Source: JBMNOI01 sp050942995 (GTDB lineage Bacteria; Chloroflexota; Anaerolineae; UBA1429). From it: DNA of 28,440 nucleotides. The stretch lies in assembly GCA_050942995.1 (NCBI GenBank), contig JBMNOI010000042.1, positions 1-28,440 on the forward strand. Reading direction: 5' to 3'. The notes below the pieces were generated by a model. It was not told the DNA's origin, made no database searches, and saw only the letters and a list, made by a program, of their open reading frames with translations. Shown here one piece after another: positions 1 through 7,744 of the stretch. How positions within the stretch are numbered: position 1 is the first letter of the stretch; each line of letters starts with the position of its first letter. The translations under genes and the position numbers were made by a program.

Positions 1-1217
1 TCCACAGGCGGGCGCTCATCCTGTCCGTTGGTCGCGCCCACAAGGCGCCGCCCCAGCGCCAGCGCGCCCCGTAGCGGCGCGCTCACCACCCGACCCGTGC
101 CGCGCAACAGCTTGACCAGTCCGGGGCTGGTCTCCAGGAAGAGGCGCGTCGCCAGCTCGACGGCCTCTCCCGCAGGAAAGGCCTGCAACGCCTCTAGGGC
201 CTGCTCGGCCATGACGTGATCCAGCCCGCGCTCGTACAGGGCGGCCCGACGGGCTGCCCTCCGCGACGCCGCCATATCGACCCGCGCCTCCTGGCCGATG
301 CGGGCCAGATCGGCGGCGAACACGTGCCGCTTGATCTCGGCCACATCCAGGTCCGCCAGCAGGCTCATCACATCTCGCCCCTGCGTCACCGACGAGATGG
401 GGATGAGCCGGGGCAGCGCTTCGCCACGGGCCACAGCATCCGATTCGTGCATGCGATACACACCGATCACCTGACGCGGAAAGCCTCCCGGCCCCGAATC
501 GTCCCCGGCGTACAGGTGACGCGCCACCGTCAGGCAATGCGCCTCCACCTCGGCATCATCGGCCACCCGCGAGATGCGATACACAAGGATCGTGGGGCGG
601 CCGCCGATGCCCCCCACCACCTCGGCCATAAAGCGGGTGTTGGACAGATTGTTGTAGACGACGTTGGTAAAGACATAGATGAGGACTTCGGCGGTGCGCA
701 ATACCGGCTCGGCGAGTTCGCGGTTGATCATCCGCCCCTCACGGCCGGTATCAAAATCGGGTGTATCGATGAGGAGCAGATTGCGCGGCAGCCGCGCCGT
801 CTGCGCATAGAGGGGTGGCCCCGGCTCGGAGGCGTCGTCGGGGGTGCGCCAGGGCACCGGTCGATCGGGCAGGCGATGAAGCAGCGCCTCGGCCACCTGC
901 GGCCCCGAGAGCACGTCGGGATGGCCGGCCAGCAGCACCCGGCGCGTCAGGCCCGCCCGAAAGCCCACACGGGCCAGCCCGGCATCGGCCAGCATATTCA
1001 CGAGGGTCGATTTTCCCGTGCTGCCCCCACCACACACCGCCACCAGCAACACCGGCAGATCGAAATCGATGGCCGGCAGGACGTGTCGCTCGAGCCGCTC
1101 GCGCCATTCCGGTAGGCCCTGCTCGCCCACCTCGGCGCTCAGCGCCGGCAGTGTGTCGCGCAATATCCTCAGATCGCTGCGCAATGTATAAAAGGTGGAA
1201 TCGATCACCACTTTCAT
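1..1217 (-). CDS. Dynamin/Era-like P-loop GTPase, 3' end cut off by window edge
   Basis: This frame stays open from an ATG at 1217 to the window edge, giving at least 405 codons. The protein has a P-loop, GGGSTGKST, at residues 63-71, and a switch-II-like DTPDFD at 151-156 after a hydrophobic strand (NLLLI), as in translation-factor-class GTPases and dynamin-like proteins. A clear G4 motif (N/TKxD) was not seen. The region after residue 300 is rich in Ala, Arg and Glu, predicted helical. The opposite strand also has a long open frame here, but it is His/Arg/Gln-rich and lacks motifs. The start is supported by an extended -10 box about 50 bp upstream, although the ribosome binding site (AAGG directly before the ATG) is poorly spaced. 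The cellular role is unknown. Membrane remodelling or ribosome-associated GTPase roles are both possible. Confidence 0.75.
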   Translation of the reverse strand, partial: MKVVIDSTFYTLRSDLRILRDTLPALSAEVGEQGLPEWRERLERHVLPAIDFDLPVLLVAVCGGGSTGKSTLVNMLADAGLARVGFRAGLTRRVLLAGHPDVLSGPQVAEALLHRLPDRPVPWRTPDDASEPGPPLYAQTARLPRNLLLIDTPDFDTGREGRMINRELAEPVLRTAEVLIYVFTNVVYNNLSNTRFMAEVVGGIGGRPTILVYRISRVADDAEVEAHCLTVARHLYAGDDSGPGGFPRQVIGVYRMHESDAVARGEALPRLIPISSVTQGRDVMSLLADLDVAEIKRHVFAADLARIGQEARVDMAASRRAARRAALYERGLDHVMAEQALEALQAFPAGEAVELATRLFLETSPGLVKLLRGTGRVVSAPLRGALALGRRLVGATNGQDERPPV

Positions 1218-1264
1218 CCTTATCTGATGCCGCCGCCCAGGCCGATACCCCATGCATTAAACGC

Positions 1265-1273
1265 ATTATAGCA
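1265..1273 (-). promoter_or_regulatory. Extended -10 promoter element for the GTPase gene
   Basis: On the minus strand the sequence reads TGC TATAAT, a perfect -10 box with an upstream TGn extension. It lies about 48 bp before the GTPase start codon. No good -35 box is present at the normal distance, which is tolerated for extended -10 promoters. Confidence 0.5.
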
Positions 1274-1303
1274 CATCCATCGTGTCGAGGCAGTATAGAA
1301 CGG

Positions 1304-1334
1304 CCACCGCAGAGGAGACTGCCGGTGGATTTTT
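1304..1334 (+). other. Hairpin followed by five T residues in the GH5 upstream region
   Basis: CCACCG at 1304-1309 pairs with CGGTGG at 1323-1328. An inner CAG/CTG pairing is possible, and ATTTTT follows immediately. It looks like a weak intrinsic terminator or attenuator about 90 bp ahead of the GH5 start. There is no plus-strand gene upstream for it to terminate, so its function is unclear. Confidence 0.3.
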
Positions 1335-1421
1335 CGCTCATATAACGCTATCATATCGGCGTGCACAACCGATGGCGTCAGGCGCATACACCGGCCCGAG
1401 TCAGATACCCGGAGGGTCGCC

Positions 1422-2450
1422 ATGCATCGTCACACCCATATGTCGGCAGTCGTTCTACTATCCATCGTCATCCTCACTGCCTGTGTCCGCTCTGCAGAAA
1501 GCGTCGCCCCATCGCCGTCTCCCGCCGCCCTGCCGCCTCCGGGTCGGGGGATCAACCTCGGCAACGCCCTCGAAGCATCCTGGGAGGGCGAATGGGATAT
1601 GGTGCTGCAGGAAGAGTATTTCGAGTTGATCCGCAATGCGGGGTTCGACACGGTGCGCATCCCCATCCGCTGGTCTTCCCACGCCGATTCGCAGCCTCCC
1701 TACACCATCGAGCCGGCCTTTTTCGACCGCGTGGACTGGGCCGTCGAGCAGGCCCTCTCTCGCGGGCTGATCGCCGTCATCAATATGCACCACTACGAGG
1801 CGCTGATGGCCCGGCCCGATGCGCACCGCGAGCGCTTTTTAGCCATGTGGCGACAGATCGCCGAGCATTATCGCCACCATCCACCGACCCTCTATTTCGA
1901 AATCCTCAACGAGCCCAACGGCTACCTTACCCCGAGCCTGTGGAACGAATATCTGCGCGAGGCGCTGGCCGTCATCCGGGAGAGCAATCCGGAGCGTACG
2001 GTGGTCATCGGCACCGCCGAGTGGGGGGGATTGCGCGGCCTGAATTCGCTGAGCGTGCCCGAGGATGAGCACCTCATCATGACCTTTCACTACTACGAGC
2101 CGTTCCAGTTCACCCACCAGGGCACCGAATGGGTGAACGGCAGCAGCCGCTGGTTGGGCACCAAATGGCGCGGAACCAAACGAGAGAAAGAGGCGGTACG
2201 TCGCCACATGGACGCGGCGGCGGCATGGGGACGTGAACACGGTCTGCCCGTATGGATGGGCGAGTTTGGCGCTTACAGCAAGGCCGATCAGAGGTCGCGG
2301 GTACGGTGGACATCTTTTGTCGTCCGAGAGGCCGAGGCGCGGGGCATCGCCTGGGCATACTGGGAGTTTGGCGCCGGATTTGGCGTCTATGATCGCGAGG
2401 CCGGTCGCTGGCGCGACGACCTGCTGAACGCCCTCATTCCGACGGAATAG
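1422..2450 (+). CDS. GH5 (subfamily 25-like) endoglucanase/mannanase lipoprotein
   Basis: This 342-residue protein is a secreted, lipid-anchored glycoside hydrolase family 5 enzyme that should hydrolyse beta-1,4-glucan and possibly mannan. A signal peptide ends in the lipobox LTAC with the lipidated Cys at 21, followed by a short Ser/Pro/Ala linker. The barrel starts at GRGINLGNALEA (41-52). The acid/base is Glu164 in ILNEPNG and the nucleophile is Glu281 in WMGEFGAY. The stretch FTHQG-EWV-GS-WLG-KW and the C-terminal SGFGVYD-like region closely match what I recall of Thermotoga maritima Cel5A, the type of GH5_25. GGAGGG at 1411-1416 sits well for the ATG at 1422. It converges on the NTPase gene with a 12-bp gap. 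The exact substrate is inferred from the family. Confidence 0.93.
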   Translation: MHRHTHMSAVVLLSIVILTACVRSAESVAPSPSPAALPPPGRGINLGNALEASWEGEWDMVLQEEYFELIRNAGFDTVRIPIRWSSHADSQPPYTIEPAFFDRVDWAVEQALSRGLIAVINMHHYEALMARPDAHRERFLAMWRQIAEHYRHHPPTLYFEILNEPNGYLTPSLWNEYLREALAVIRESNPERTVVIGTAEWGGLRGLNSLSVPEDEHLIMTFHYYEPFQFTHQGTEWVNGSSRWLGTKWRGTKREKEAVRRHMDAAAAWGREHGLPVWMGEFGAYSKADQRSRVRWTSFVVREAEARGIAWAYWEFGAGFGVYDREAGRWRDDLLNALIPTE

Positions 2451-2462
2451 CCCTGCGCGATC

Positions 2463-3041
2463 TCATCGCTCTCGATTCGGAGGAGTCACCACACGCGCAT
2501 CCGGCCATCGCCGCAGCGCCTCAGCCAAGAGCTCCGGGCGAATGACGATCACCGCCAGCCGATAGCGGCGCCGGTCGACCGCGCGCAGCCCTTCCGTCAG
2601 CCCCTGCCCGTGTTCGAATTCGAGGGGCCCTAGCTCATCGATCATCAGCAAATCCGGCGCGTCCGTATTCGCCAGAACGGCGTTGCCCCAGGCGATCGTC
2701 TCATCGTCAAAGCTCCAGCGCATACCGAAAGGGTTCGTATCGCCGTCTCTGCGCAACACGGCCAGACGACGCCGCTCCCCATCGGGCAGGCCCACCATGT
2801 CGATGCCGACCTTGACGTCTTTTTCGAACACAGCCGGCGACCACACGCCGGCCACCTGCCACCCCTGACTCACGGCCAGGCGCAGCAGTTCATCACACCA
2901 GGTGCTTTTGCCCGCTCCACGCTGTCCGGTGACGATCACCCGACAGGGCGTGTGATAGCAGAGGAGGATGCTCTCCAACAGGGCGGAGGGGGAGACGGCC
3001 GTCCACTCGGAAGGGCATACGGGCAGCTTGTCGGTGGGCAT
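2463..3041 (-). CDS. THEP1-like P-loop NTPase
   Basis: This small ATP/GTP-hydrolysing protein has 192 residues from the chosen start. Walker A is GQRGAGKST (39-47). Walker B is LLMIDELGPLEF (131-142), the D-E-L/I-G-P-x-E signature of the NTPase_1/THEP1 family (nucleoside-triphosphatase, thermostable, about 180 residues). The ATG at 3041 is preferred because GAAAGGA lies 5-6 nt ahead of it. An ATG at 3047 and an ORF extension to 3143 exist, but the extension is poorly conserved in style. Family members hydrolyse NTPs broadly in vitro and their physiological role is unsettled. Neighbouring genes give no clear pathway. It converges with the GH5 gene and diverges from the transporter operon, sharing its 371-bp upstream region. 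Confidence 0.82.
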   Translation of the reverse strand: MPTDKLPVCPSEWTAVSPSALLESILLCYHTPCRVIVTGQRGAGKSTWCDELLRLAVSQGWQVAGVWSPAVFEKDVKVGIDMVGLPDGERRRLAVLRRDGDTNPFGMRWSFDDETIAWGNAVLANTDAPDLLMIDELGPLEFEHGQGLTEGLRAVDRRRYRLAVIVIRPELLAEALRRWPDARVVTPPNRER

Positions 3042-3129
3042 GGGCATCCTTTCAGGCTCGATCAGATTGTCTGCGACGGGTCGAGTATAGTATACCTTTG
3101 CTTCAAAAGCAGCATGGCCTCGTCGACGT

Positions 3130-3158
3130 TTGACAAGCTGCACCCTGCATCATATAAT
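3130..3158 (+). promoter_or_regulatory. Perfect-consensus sigma-70 promoter of the transporter operon
   Basis: TTGACA at 3130-3135 and TATAAT at 3153-3158 are separated by exactly 17 nt. This matches the bacterial housekeeping consensus at every position. A start site near 3165 would give a 5' leader of about 245 nt before the GTG at 3413. Such a strong promoter fits an operon whose control is mainly post-initiation. Confidence 0.85.
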
Positions 3159-3222
3159 GTGGATCACAATCCTATAAAATCACCTTTTCGAGCGGATCGG
3201 CCTAAACCGCCCGGCATGGCCG

Positions 3223-3406
3223 ACCGCCGGTGAGTATATCGCTGAGGATATACTCCGAGGGCGCAGGGGGAAACGCCTGCACCTCCCGTGTTTGGAAAGG
3301 AGAGGTGGTACATATCCAGGTGCAGCAACCGCTTTGCGGGTATTGCCCGGGGTATCGCTCGACTCCTTTCCTACCATTAGCTCGCATCATCGTCATCGAA
3401 AGGAGC
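3223..3406 (+). ncRNA. Candidate Moco-type riboswitch with translational expression platform
   Basis: The leader folds by eye into several helices: GAGTATATC/GATATACTC (3232-3240/3247-3255, 9 bp); GCAGG/CCTGC (3263-3267/3276-3280) capped by a GAAA-type loop; and a segment ACCTCCCGTG (3281-3290) followed by GGAAAGGAGAGGTGG (3294-3308). ACCGCC at 3223-3228 can close the domain with GGTGGT at 3304-3309. From memory, the tetraloop hairpin followed by CCUCCCG and AAAGGAGAGG resembles the molybdenum-cofactor RNA motif (Rfam MOCO_RNA_motif). The downstream segment CTCCTTTCC (3363-3371) is fully complementary to aptamer bases 3294-3302. Its first eight bases are also complementary to the Shine-Dalgarno GAAAGGAG (3398-3405). 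Ligand-stabilised aptamer would therefore free the anti-SD and block translation. The aptamer identity is tentative; the alternative pairing is directly visible. Confidence 0.62.
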
Positions 3407-3412
3407 TAGAGC

Positions 3413-4999
3413 GTGATCACCCGTCCCATCCGTTTACTCCCCATCATTCTGGTCCTCTTGCTCGTGGCGGTCACGGCTTGCCAGACGGCTGCGCCTGCCG
3501 AAACACCCACAGAGCCCACCGCCGAGCCCGCCGTTACCGAGCCCACGGAGGTGCCCGTCTCCGAGGAACCCACTTCCGTCCCGGAGGCTGAGGCCGAGAC
3601 CGAGACTGAGGCTGAAGCCGAGCCGGTTCTGGTTGTCCTGGGACAACCGTTCACCCAAGCCGAGCTCGAGGCTCTGGAGCAGGTCACTGCAACCGAAGGC
3701 GATCGTACCGCCAGCGGTGTCAGTCTGCTGGCCGTTCTGGAGGCAGCCGGTGTCGACGCAACCGATATCGCGCTGGTGGCCAGCGATGGATATGCCGCCA
3801 ACGTGACTGTTGCCGACCTGACCGAGGACGCCGTGCTGGGCTACTCCGACACCGGAACCCTCGACGCCTTGCTGCCCGGGTTGCCCAAAAATACCTGGGT
3901 GCGCGACGTGGTCGAGATTCGCGAGGGAAAGCCGGTTGAACCCGCCGAGCCGGAGGATGAAGCCTCGGCAGGAGAGGTCATCCCTCTGGATGAGCCGCTG
4001 GAGCTGATAGATGCCGCCGGCCGCACGGTGGTGCTGGAGGCGCTGCCGCAGCGCATCCTCGTGGTCGGCCGCGGCCCCCATATGTCGCTCCATGTCCTCT
4101 ATATGTTCGAAGAGGGCCGCGAGCGCCTGGTGGGATCAGAGTCACGTGCCGCAACCCCCAGCAATTTCCTGCCCGTGGTCGATCCGGCGTTTAACGATAT
4201 CGCGATACTCGACGCGAATCCCAACGTCGAGCAGATCGTCGCCATGTCCCCCGATCTGGTCATCATGAAGGGCGTCATCGAGGATAGCATCGCTACAGCG
4301 CTGTCCGAAGTGGATATCCCCGTCCTTTATGTCGACCTCGAGACGGTGGACGCCTTCTTTAACGATCTGGCCAACATCGGCACCGTGTTGGGTAATCCCG
4401 ACCGCGCCGCCGAGATCGCCGACTATTACCGTACTCGCCTCGACCGGCTGGATGCTGAACTCGCCGACCTGGCAGAAGAGGATAAGCCGAATGTATTGCT
4501 GGTGAGCTACAGCGATCGGGGTAGCGAAATCGCCGTACAGGTACCCGCGGCAGGATGGATGCAGACGATCTCTGTCGAGCGTGCCGGGGGGCATCCCGTC
4601 TGGCTCGACGCCGCGGCGCCAACCGATGGCTGGACGGTAACGAATTTCGAGCAGATCGCCGCATGGGACCCGGAGATGATCTTTGTGGTCGTCTCGCATA
4701 ACATGGAGCCTCAGGAAATCATCGATCAGCTCAAGGCCGATGCCAACTACTGGTCGACTCTGACGGCCGTGCAGAACGGTACCTTTTATGGCTACCCGAG
4801 AGACATCTTTGGGTGGGATCAGCCCGAACCGCGTTGGATTCTCGGTATGCAGTGGCTGAGCACCAAAATCCACCCCGAGCTTTTCTCCGACACCGATATG
4901 GATGCCGAGGTGCGGTCGTACTTTGGCGAATTGTACGGCATGGATGAGGCGGCGATCGAGGAACACATCTACCCTGTACTCTTGATGGATGTTGAATAG
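3413..4999 (+). CDS. ABC transporter substrate-binding lipoprotein with N-terminal sulfite-oxidase-fold domain
   Basis: The protein has 528 residues and a GTG start placed 7 nt after GGAG. A signal peptide ends in VTAC with the lipid-anchored Cys at 23. A Glu/Thr/Pro linker (24-71) follows. Residues about 72-172 resemble the oxidoreductase molybdopterin-binding (SUOX) fold: GVSLLAVLEAAGV, then VASDGYAANVTVADL, then NTWVRDVVEI. The usual Cys of the Moco pocket (ECVGN) is absent, with ATEGD in its place. After a second acidic linker, residues about 190-528 form a FecB/BtuF-type periplasmic binding domain (GRTV..LPQRILVVG, then VEQIVAMSPDLVI and YPRDIFGWDQPEPRW). It stops directly before the permease ATG. 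Class III binding domains carry Fe-siderophores, cobalamin, haem, molybdate or tungstate; Mo/W is favoured here by the leader and XdhC. The ligand is inferred. Confidence 0.88.
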   Translation: MITRPIRLLPIILVLLLVAVTACQTAAPAETPTEPTAEPAVTEPTEVPVSEEPTSVPEAEAETETEAEAEPVLVVLGQPFTQAELEALEQVTATEGDRTASGVSLLAVLEAAGVDATDIALVASDGYAANVTVADLTEDAVLGYSDTGTLDALLPGLPKNTWVRDVVEIREGKPVEPAEPEDEASAGEVIPLDEPLELIDAAGRTVVLEALPQRILVVGRGPHMSLHVLYMFEEGRERLVGSESRAATPSNFLPVVDPAFNDIAILDANPNVEQIVAMSPDLVIMKGVIEDSIATALSEVDIPVLYVDLETVDAFFNDLANIGTVLGNPDRAAEIADYYRTRLDRLDAELADLAEEDKPNVLLVSYSDRGSEIAVQVPAAGWMQTISVERAGGHPVWLDAAAPTDGWTVTNFEQIAAWDPEMIFVVVSHNMEPQEIIDQLKADANYWSTLTAVQNGTFYGYPRDIFGWDQPEPRWILGMQWLSTKIHPELFSDTDMDAEVRSYFGELYGMDEAAIEEHIYPVLLMDVE

Positions 5000-6010
5000 A
5001 TGCTAACTCTGACCGCCGGGGAGCGTCGGGCGCGCAACCGCCTGGCGCTCCTGGCTTGCCTGGTTCTGGGGGTCATCATCGCGTCTGTCTTCATCGGACG
5101 CTATCCACGGCCCTACTGGATGCCGTTGCAGGTACTACGCGACAACCCACTGGCTCAGCGCCTGGTGCTCAACCTGCGCATCCCCCGGATCATCGGAGCC
5201 ATCGTCGTGGGCATGGTACTGTCTGCCTCAGGAACCTGCTTCCAGATGATATTCCGCAATCCGCTTGTTGATTCGGGCTTTTTGGGCGTGTCGGCAGGGG
5301 CGTCCTTCGGCGCCTCGCTGGCCATCGTGGCGCTGGGCGGTCGCGCGCTGACGATCCAGGTCTGCGCCGCCCTTTTCGGGCTCCTCGGCCTGGGTGCCTC
5401 GTATATGCTGGGACGGCGAATCCGCTATGGTGATTGGGTACTGCGCCTGGTACTGGCCGGCATCGCCGTATCGGCGCTCTACTCCTCGGGCACCGGTATC
5501 CTGCGATACGTGGCCGACCCGCTGCGTCAACTGCCCGATATCACGTTCTGGATGCTCGGCGGCTTGTGGAGCATCCAGTGGCCCGATCTGATCCAGATCC
5601 TTGTGGTCACACTGCCGTGTCTGATCATCATCTACCTTCTACGGTGGCGATTGAATCTGCTCTCCATGCGCGACGAGACGGCCTTTTCGCTGGGTGTCGC
5701 CGCAGGGCGTGAGCGCCTGGTGCTGCTGCTGGCCGCAGTGGTAGCGACCGCCGCCGTCGTCTCCAAGACGGGCCTCATCGGCTGGGTCGGGCTGATCGTG
5801 CCCCATATCGCCCGCCGCTGGTTGGGCGCCGATGCCCAGCGGGCGCTGCCCGGAGCGATGCTCCTGGGAGCATTCTTTGTGCTGACGTGCGACAACGTGG
5901 CGCGTACGGTGCTGTCGGGAGAAATCCCCCTGGGCATCCTGACGTCCCTTCTGGGCGCGGGCATCTTTTTGATCCTCATGATGCGCAATGAACTACCGAT
6001 GCAACGATGA
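5000..6010 (+). CDS. FecCD/BtuC-type ABC transporter permease
   Basis: This 336-residue integral membrane protein has about nine to ten hydrophobic segments, typical for the FecCD family. Signature stretches include NPLVDSGFLGVSAG (87-100), the usual NPLADPxxLGxSxG, and GLIGWVGLIVPHIAR (258-272), which includes the coupling region. The ATG at 5000 follows the binding-protein stop codon with no gap, and the last codons overlap the ATPase start as ATGA, so the three genes are translationally coupled. It should form the homodimeric channel of an importer. Homologues move ferric siderophores, cobalamin, haem or, in the MolBCA case, molybdate. The sequence itself does not reveal the substrate. Confidence 0.94.
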   Translation: MLTLTAGERRARNRLALLACLVLGVIIASVFIGRYPRPYWMPLQVLRDNPLAQRLVLNLRIPRIIGAIVVGMVLSASGTCFQMIFRNPLVDSGFLGVSAGASFGASLAIVALGGRALTIQVCAALFGLLGLGASYMLGRRIRYGDWVLRLVLAGIAVSALYSSGTGILRYVADPLRQLPDITFWMLGGLWSIQWPDLIQILVVTLPCLIIIYLLRWRLNLLSMRDETAFSLGVAAGRERLVLLLAAVVATAAVVSKTGLIGWVGLIVPHIARRWLGADAQRALPGAMLLGAFFVLTCDNVARTVLSGEIPLGILTSLLGAGIFLILMMRNELPMQR

Positions 6011-6798
6011 AACATAACGGTACGGCCATCGACATTCGCAACGTCGTCTTTCGTTATACCGAGGACGCTCCCCCGGCGCTGGATGGTATCTGCGCTCAGA
6101 TACCGGTCGGCGGCATTACGACCATCCTGGGCCCCAACGGTTCGGGCAAGAGCACTCTGATGCATATCCTGCTGGGACTGTTGCGGCCCCAGATGGGCAA
6201 AATATACCTGCTCGGACGTGAGCAAAAAAGCTATACGCGACGCGAGTTGAGCCACCTCGTGGGGTTGGTTCCCCAGGAAGAGCATGTCACCTTTGAGTTG
6301 AACGTGTTCGAATATGCACTGCTCGGACGCGCCCCATATCTGGGTATGCTGGCCCTGCCGGGAGATGATGATCGCTCGGCAGCGTATCGGGCTCTGGAGA
6401 GCATCGGCATCGACACACTGGCCCACCGCCCCGTCCCCAGCCTCAGCGGGGGTGAGCGACAACTGGCCACAGTCGCCCGCGCGCTCACCCAGGATCCACA
6501 GGTGCTTCTCCTCGACGAGCCCACATCGCATCTGGATCTGGCCAATGCGCGCCGTATTCTGACCATTCTCGATGTCCTGAAACGTGGCGGACGCACGATC
6601 GTATGTACCACCCATGACCCCAACGCCGCGGCGGCCATCGCCGATCATGTCCTGCTCATGCGTGGCGGGCGCGTGATCGCCCAGGGCTCCGTCGAGAGCG
6701 TCATAACATCCGAGCAGCTTAGCGCCACCTATGGAGTCCCGGTCGAGGTCGTCACGATAGAGGGACACCCTCTGGTACTCACACACAAGACATCCTGA
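6007..6798 (+). CDS. ABC transporter ATP-binding protein (FecE/BtuD type)
   Basis: This 263-residue cytoplasmic ATPase subunit has Walker A GPNGSGKST (42-50), Q-loop Gln90 in VPQEE, signature LSGGE (146-150), Walker B LLLDEPT (167-173), a D-loop HLDL and the switch His203 in TTHDP. All motifs for ATP hydrolysis are intact. The start overlaps the permease stop by four bases (ATGA). It powers the importer encoded by the two preceding genes. The C-terminal tail, with TYGVPVEV, is typical of the iron-chelate/cobalamin ATPase subfamily. Confidence 0.95.
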   Translation: MKHNGTAIDIRNVVFRYTEDAPPALDGICAQIPVGGITTILGPNGSGKSTLMHILLGLLRPQMGKIYLLGREQKSYTRRELSHLVGLVPQEEHVTFELNVFEYALLGRAPYLGMLALPGDDDRSAAYRALESIGIDTLAHRPVPSLSGGERQLATVARALTQDPQVLLLDEPTSHLDLANARRILTILDVLKRGGRTIVCTTHDPNAAAAIADHVLLMRGGRVIAQGSVESVITSEQLSATYGVPVEVVTIEGHPLVLTHKTS

Positions 6799-6833
6799 CC
6801 TGTACTACCCATCATCATAAAAAGGAGATCGTC

Positions 6834-7676
6834 ATGCAAAAGATAACCGATTGGCTCGAGCTCTGGCGGCAGTTGGTCGAGGTTCGAGAGAAGGGTTTTG
6901 CATCCGAACAGCCGGGGCAGGAAGAGCAAGATCGCTGGCGCGAACGGGCGCGCGGTTTTCATAAAAAGGTCCTGGAGCGATGGGCCCGGCCCGACTCGAG
7001 CCGCGACTTTTTGCTCTCCCAGCTCGATAGCAACACCTCGGTGCTGGATATCGGCGCAGGAACGGGATCATGGACGGTGCTCATGGCACGAGCCGGAGCG
7101 CAGGTCACCGCCCTCGACCCATCTCTCGCCATGATCGAGGTTCTCAAAGAGAACCTGGTCGCTGAGGGTCTACAGGAGAACGCGACGGTGATACAGGGCT
7201 CCTGGCCCGATGCCGATGTGCCGGTACACGATATCACGCTCTGTGCCCATGCCATGTACGGCGCCGCCGATCTGGCCCTGTTCATCCGCCGACTCGAAGA
7301 GGTGACCCGCAAGCGCTGCTTCTTGCTGCTCCGGGCGCCGGTACCCGATAACGTGATGGCAATTGCCGCTCAGCGAATATGGGGGCAGCCCCACGATAGC
7401 CCGAACTTTGTCGTGTGCTATAACGCCCTCATTCAGATGGGCATCTATCCCAATGTGTTGATGGAGAACACCGGTGCATGGGGGGCATGGAGCAACGAGA
7501 CGATGGAAGATGCCTTTGCCGAGATCAAGGGCAAGCTCGGGCTAAAGGAATCTACCGAGCACGATGACTTTTTACGGGGCCTCCTGAAAGAGCGGCTGAC
7601 ATACCGGGATGGGCGATGGGTGTGGCCGCCGTCCATGCGTTCGGCCCTCGTTTACTGGGACGTGGAACGACGTTAA
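6834..7676 (+). CDS. Class I SAM-dependent methyltransferase
   Basis: This 280-residue protein has a Rossmann-like methyltransferase core. Motif I is VLDIGAGTGSW (70-80), with an acidic motif II residue Asp95 in ALDPSLAM; the next strand is DITLCAHAMYG (133-143). The C-terminal half has no motif I recognise. AAAAGGAGATC just upstream is a strong ribosome binding site for the ATG at 6834. It follows the ABC ATPase by 35 bp and precedes xdhC-like by 68 bp on the same strand, so co-transcription is likely. The methyl acceptor is unknown. Methyltransferase genes are sometimes found beside FecCD transporters, where modification of a metal-binding small molecule is one possible role. Confidence 0.85.
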   Translation: MQKITDWLELWRQLVEVREKGFASEQPGQEEQDRWRERARGFHKKVLERWARPDSSRDFLLSQLDSNTSVLDIGAGTGSWTVLMARAGAQVTALDPSLAMIEVLKENLVAEGLQENATVIQGSWPDADVPVHDITLCAHAMYGAADLALFIRRLEEVTRKRCFLLLRAPVPDNVMAIAAQRIWGQPHDSPNFVVCYNALIQMGIYPNVLMENTGAWGAWSNETMEDAFAEIKGKLGLKESTEHDDFLRGLLKERLTYRDGRWVWPPSMRSALVYWDVERR

Positions 7677-7685
7677 GACGATCGG

Positions 7686-7703
7686 GCAAGGTTGCCTGCC
7701 CTG
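7686..7703 (+). other. Short intercistronic hairpin
   Basis: GGGCA and TGCCC form an inverted repeat around AGGTTGCC between the methyltransferase and the XdhC gene. There is no T-run, so it is more likely an RNA processing or stability element than a terminator. Confidence 0.3.
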
Positions 7704-7744
7704 AACGAAAACCCTGGCAAGGCCGCGTGAAAGGGAAATCATAG

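Noticed and set aside
216..1115. Plus-strand open frame of 299 codons
   Set aside because: It is His/Arg/Gln-rich, has no recognisable motif, and lies antisense to a frame with P-loop GTPase motifs.
3160..3412. Cobalamin riboswitch, considered because the transporter is BtuCDF-like
   Set aside because: No B12-box-like segment (GCCACTG, or AAGCCAGGAGAC-type) was found, and the helices resemble the Moco motif better.
5632..6786. Minus-strand open frame of 384 codons
   Set aside because: It is antisense to the FecCD permease and ABC ATPase genes, both with intact motifs.
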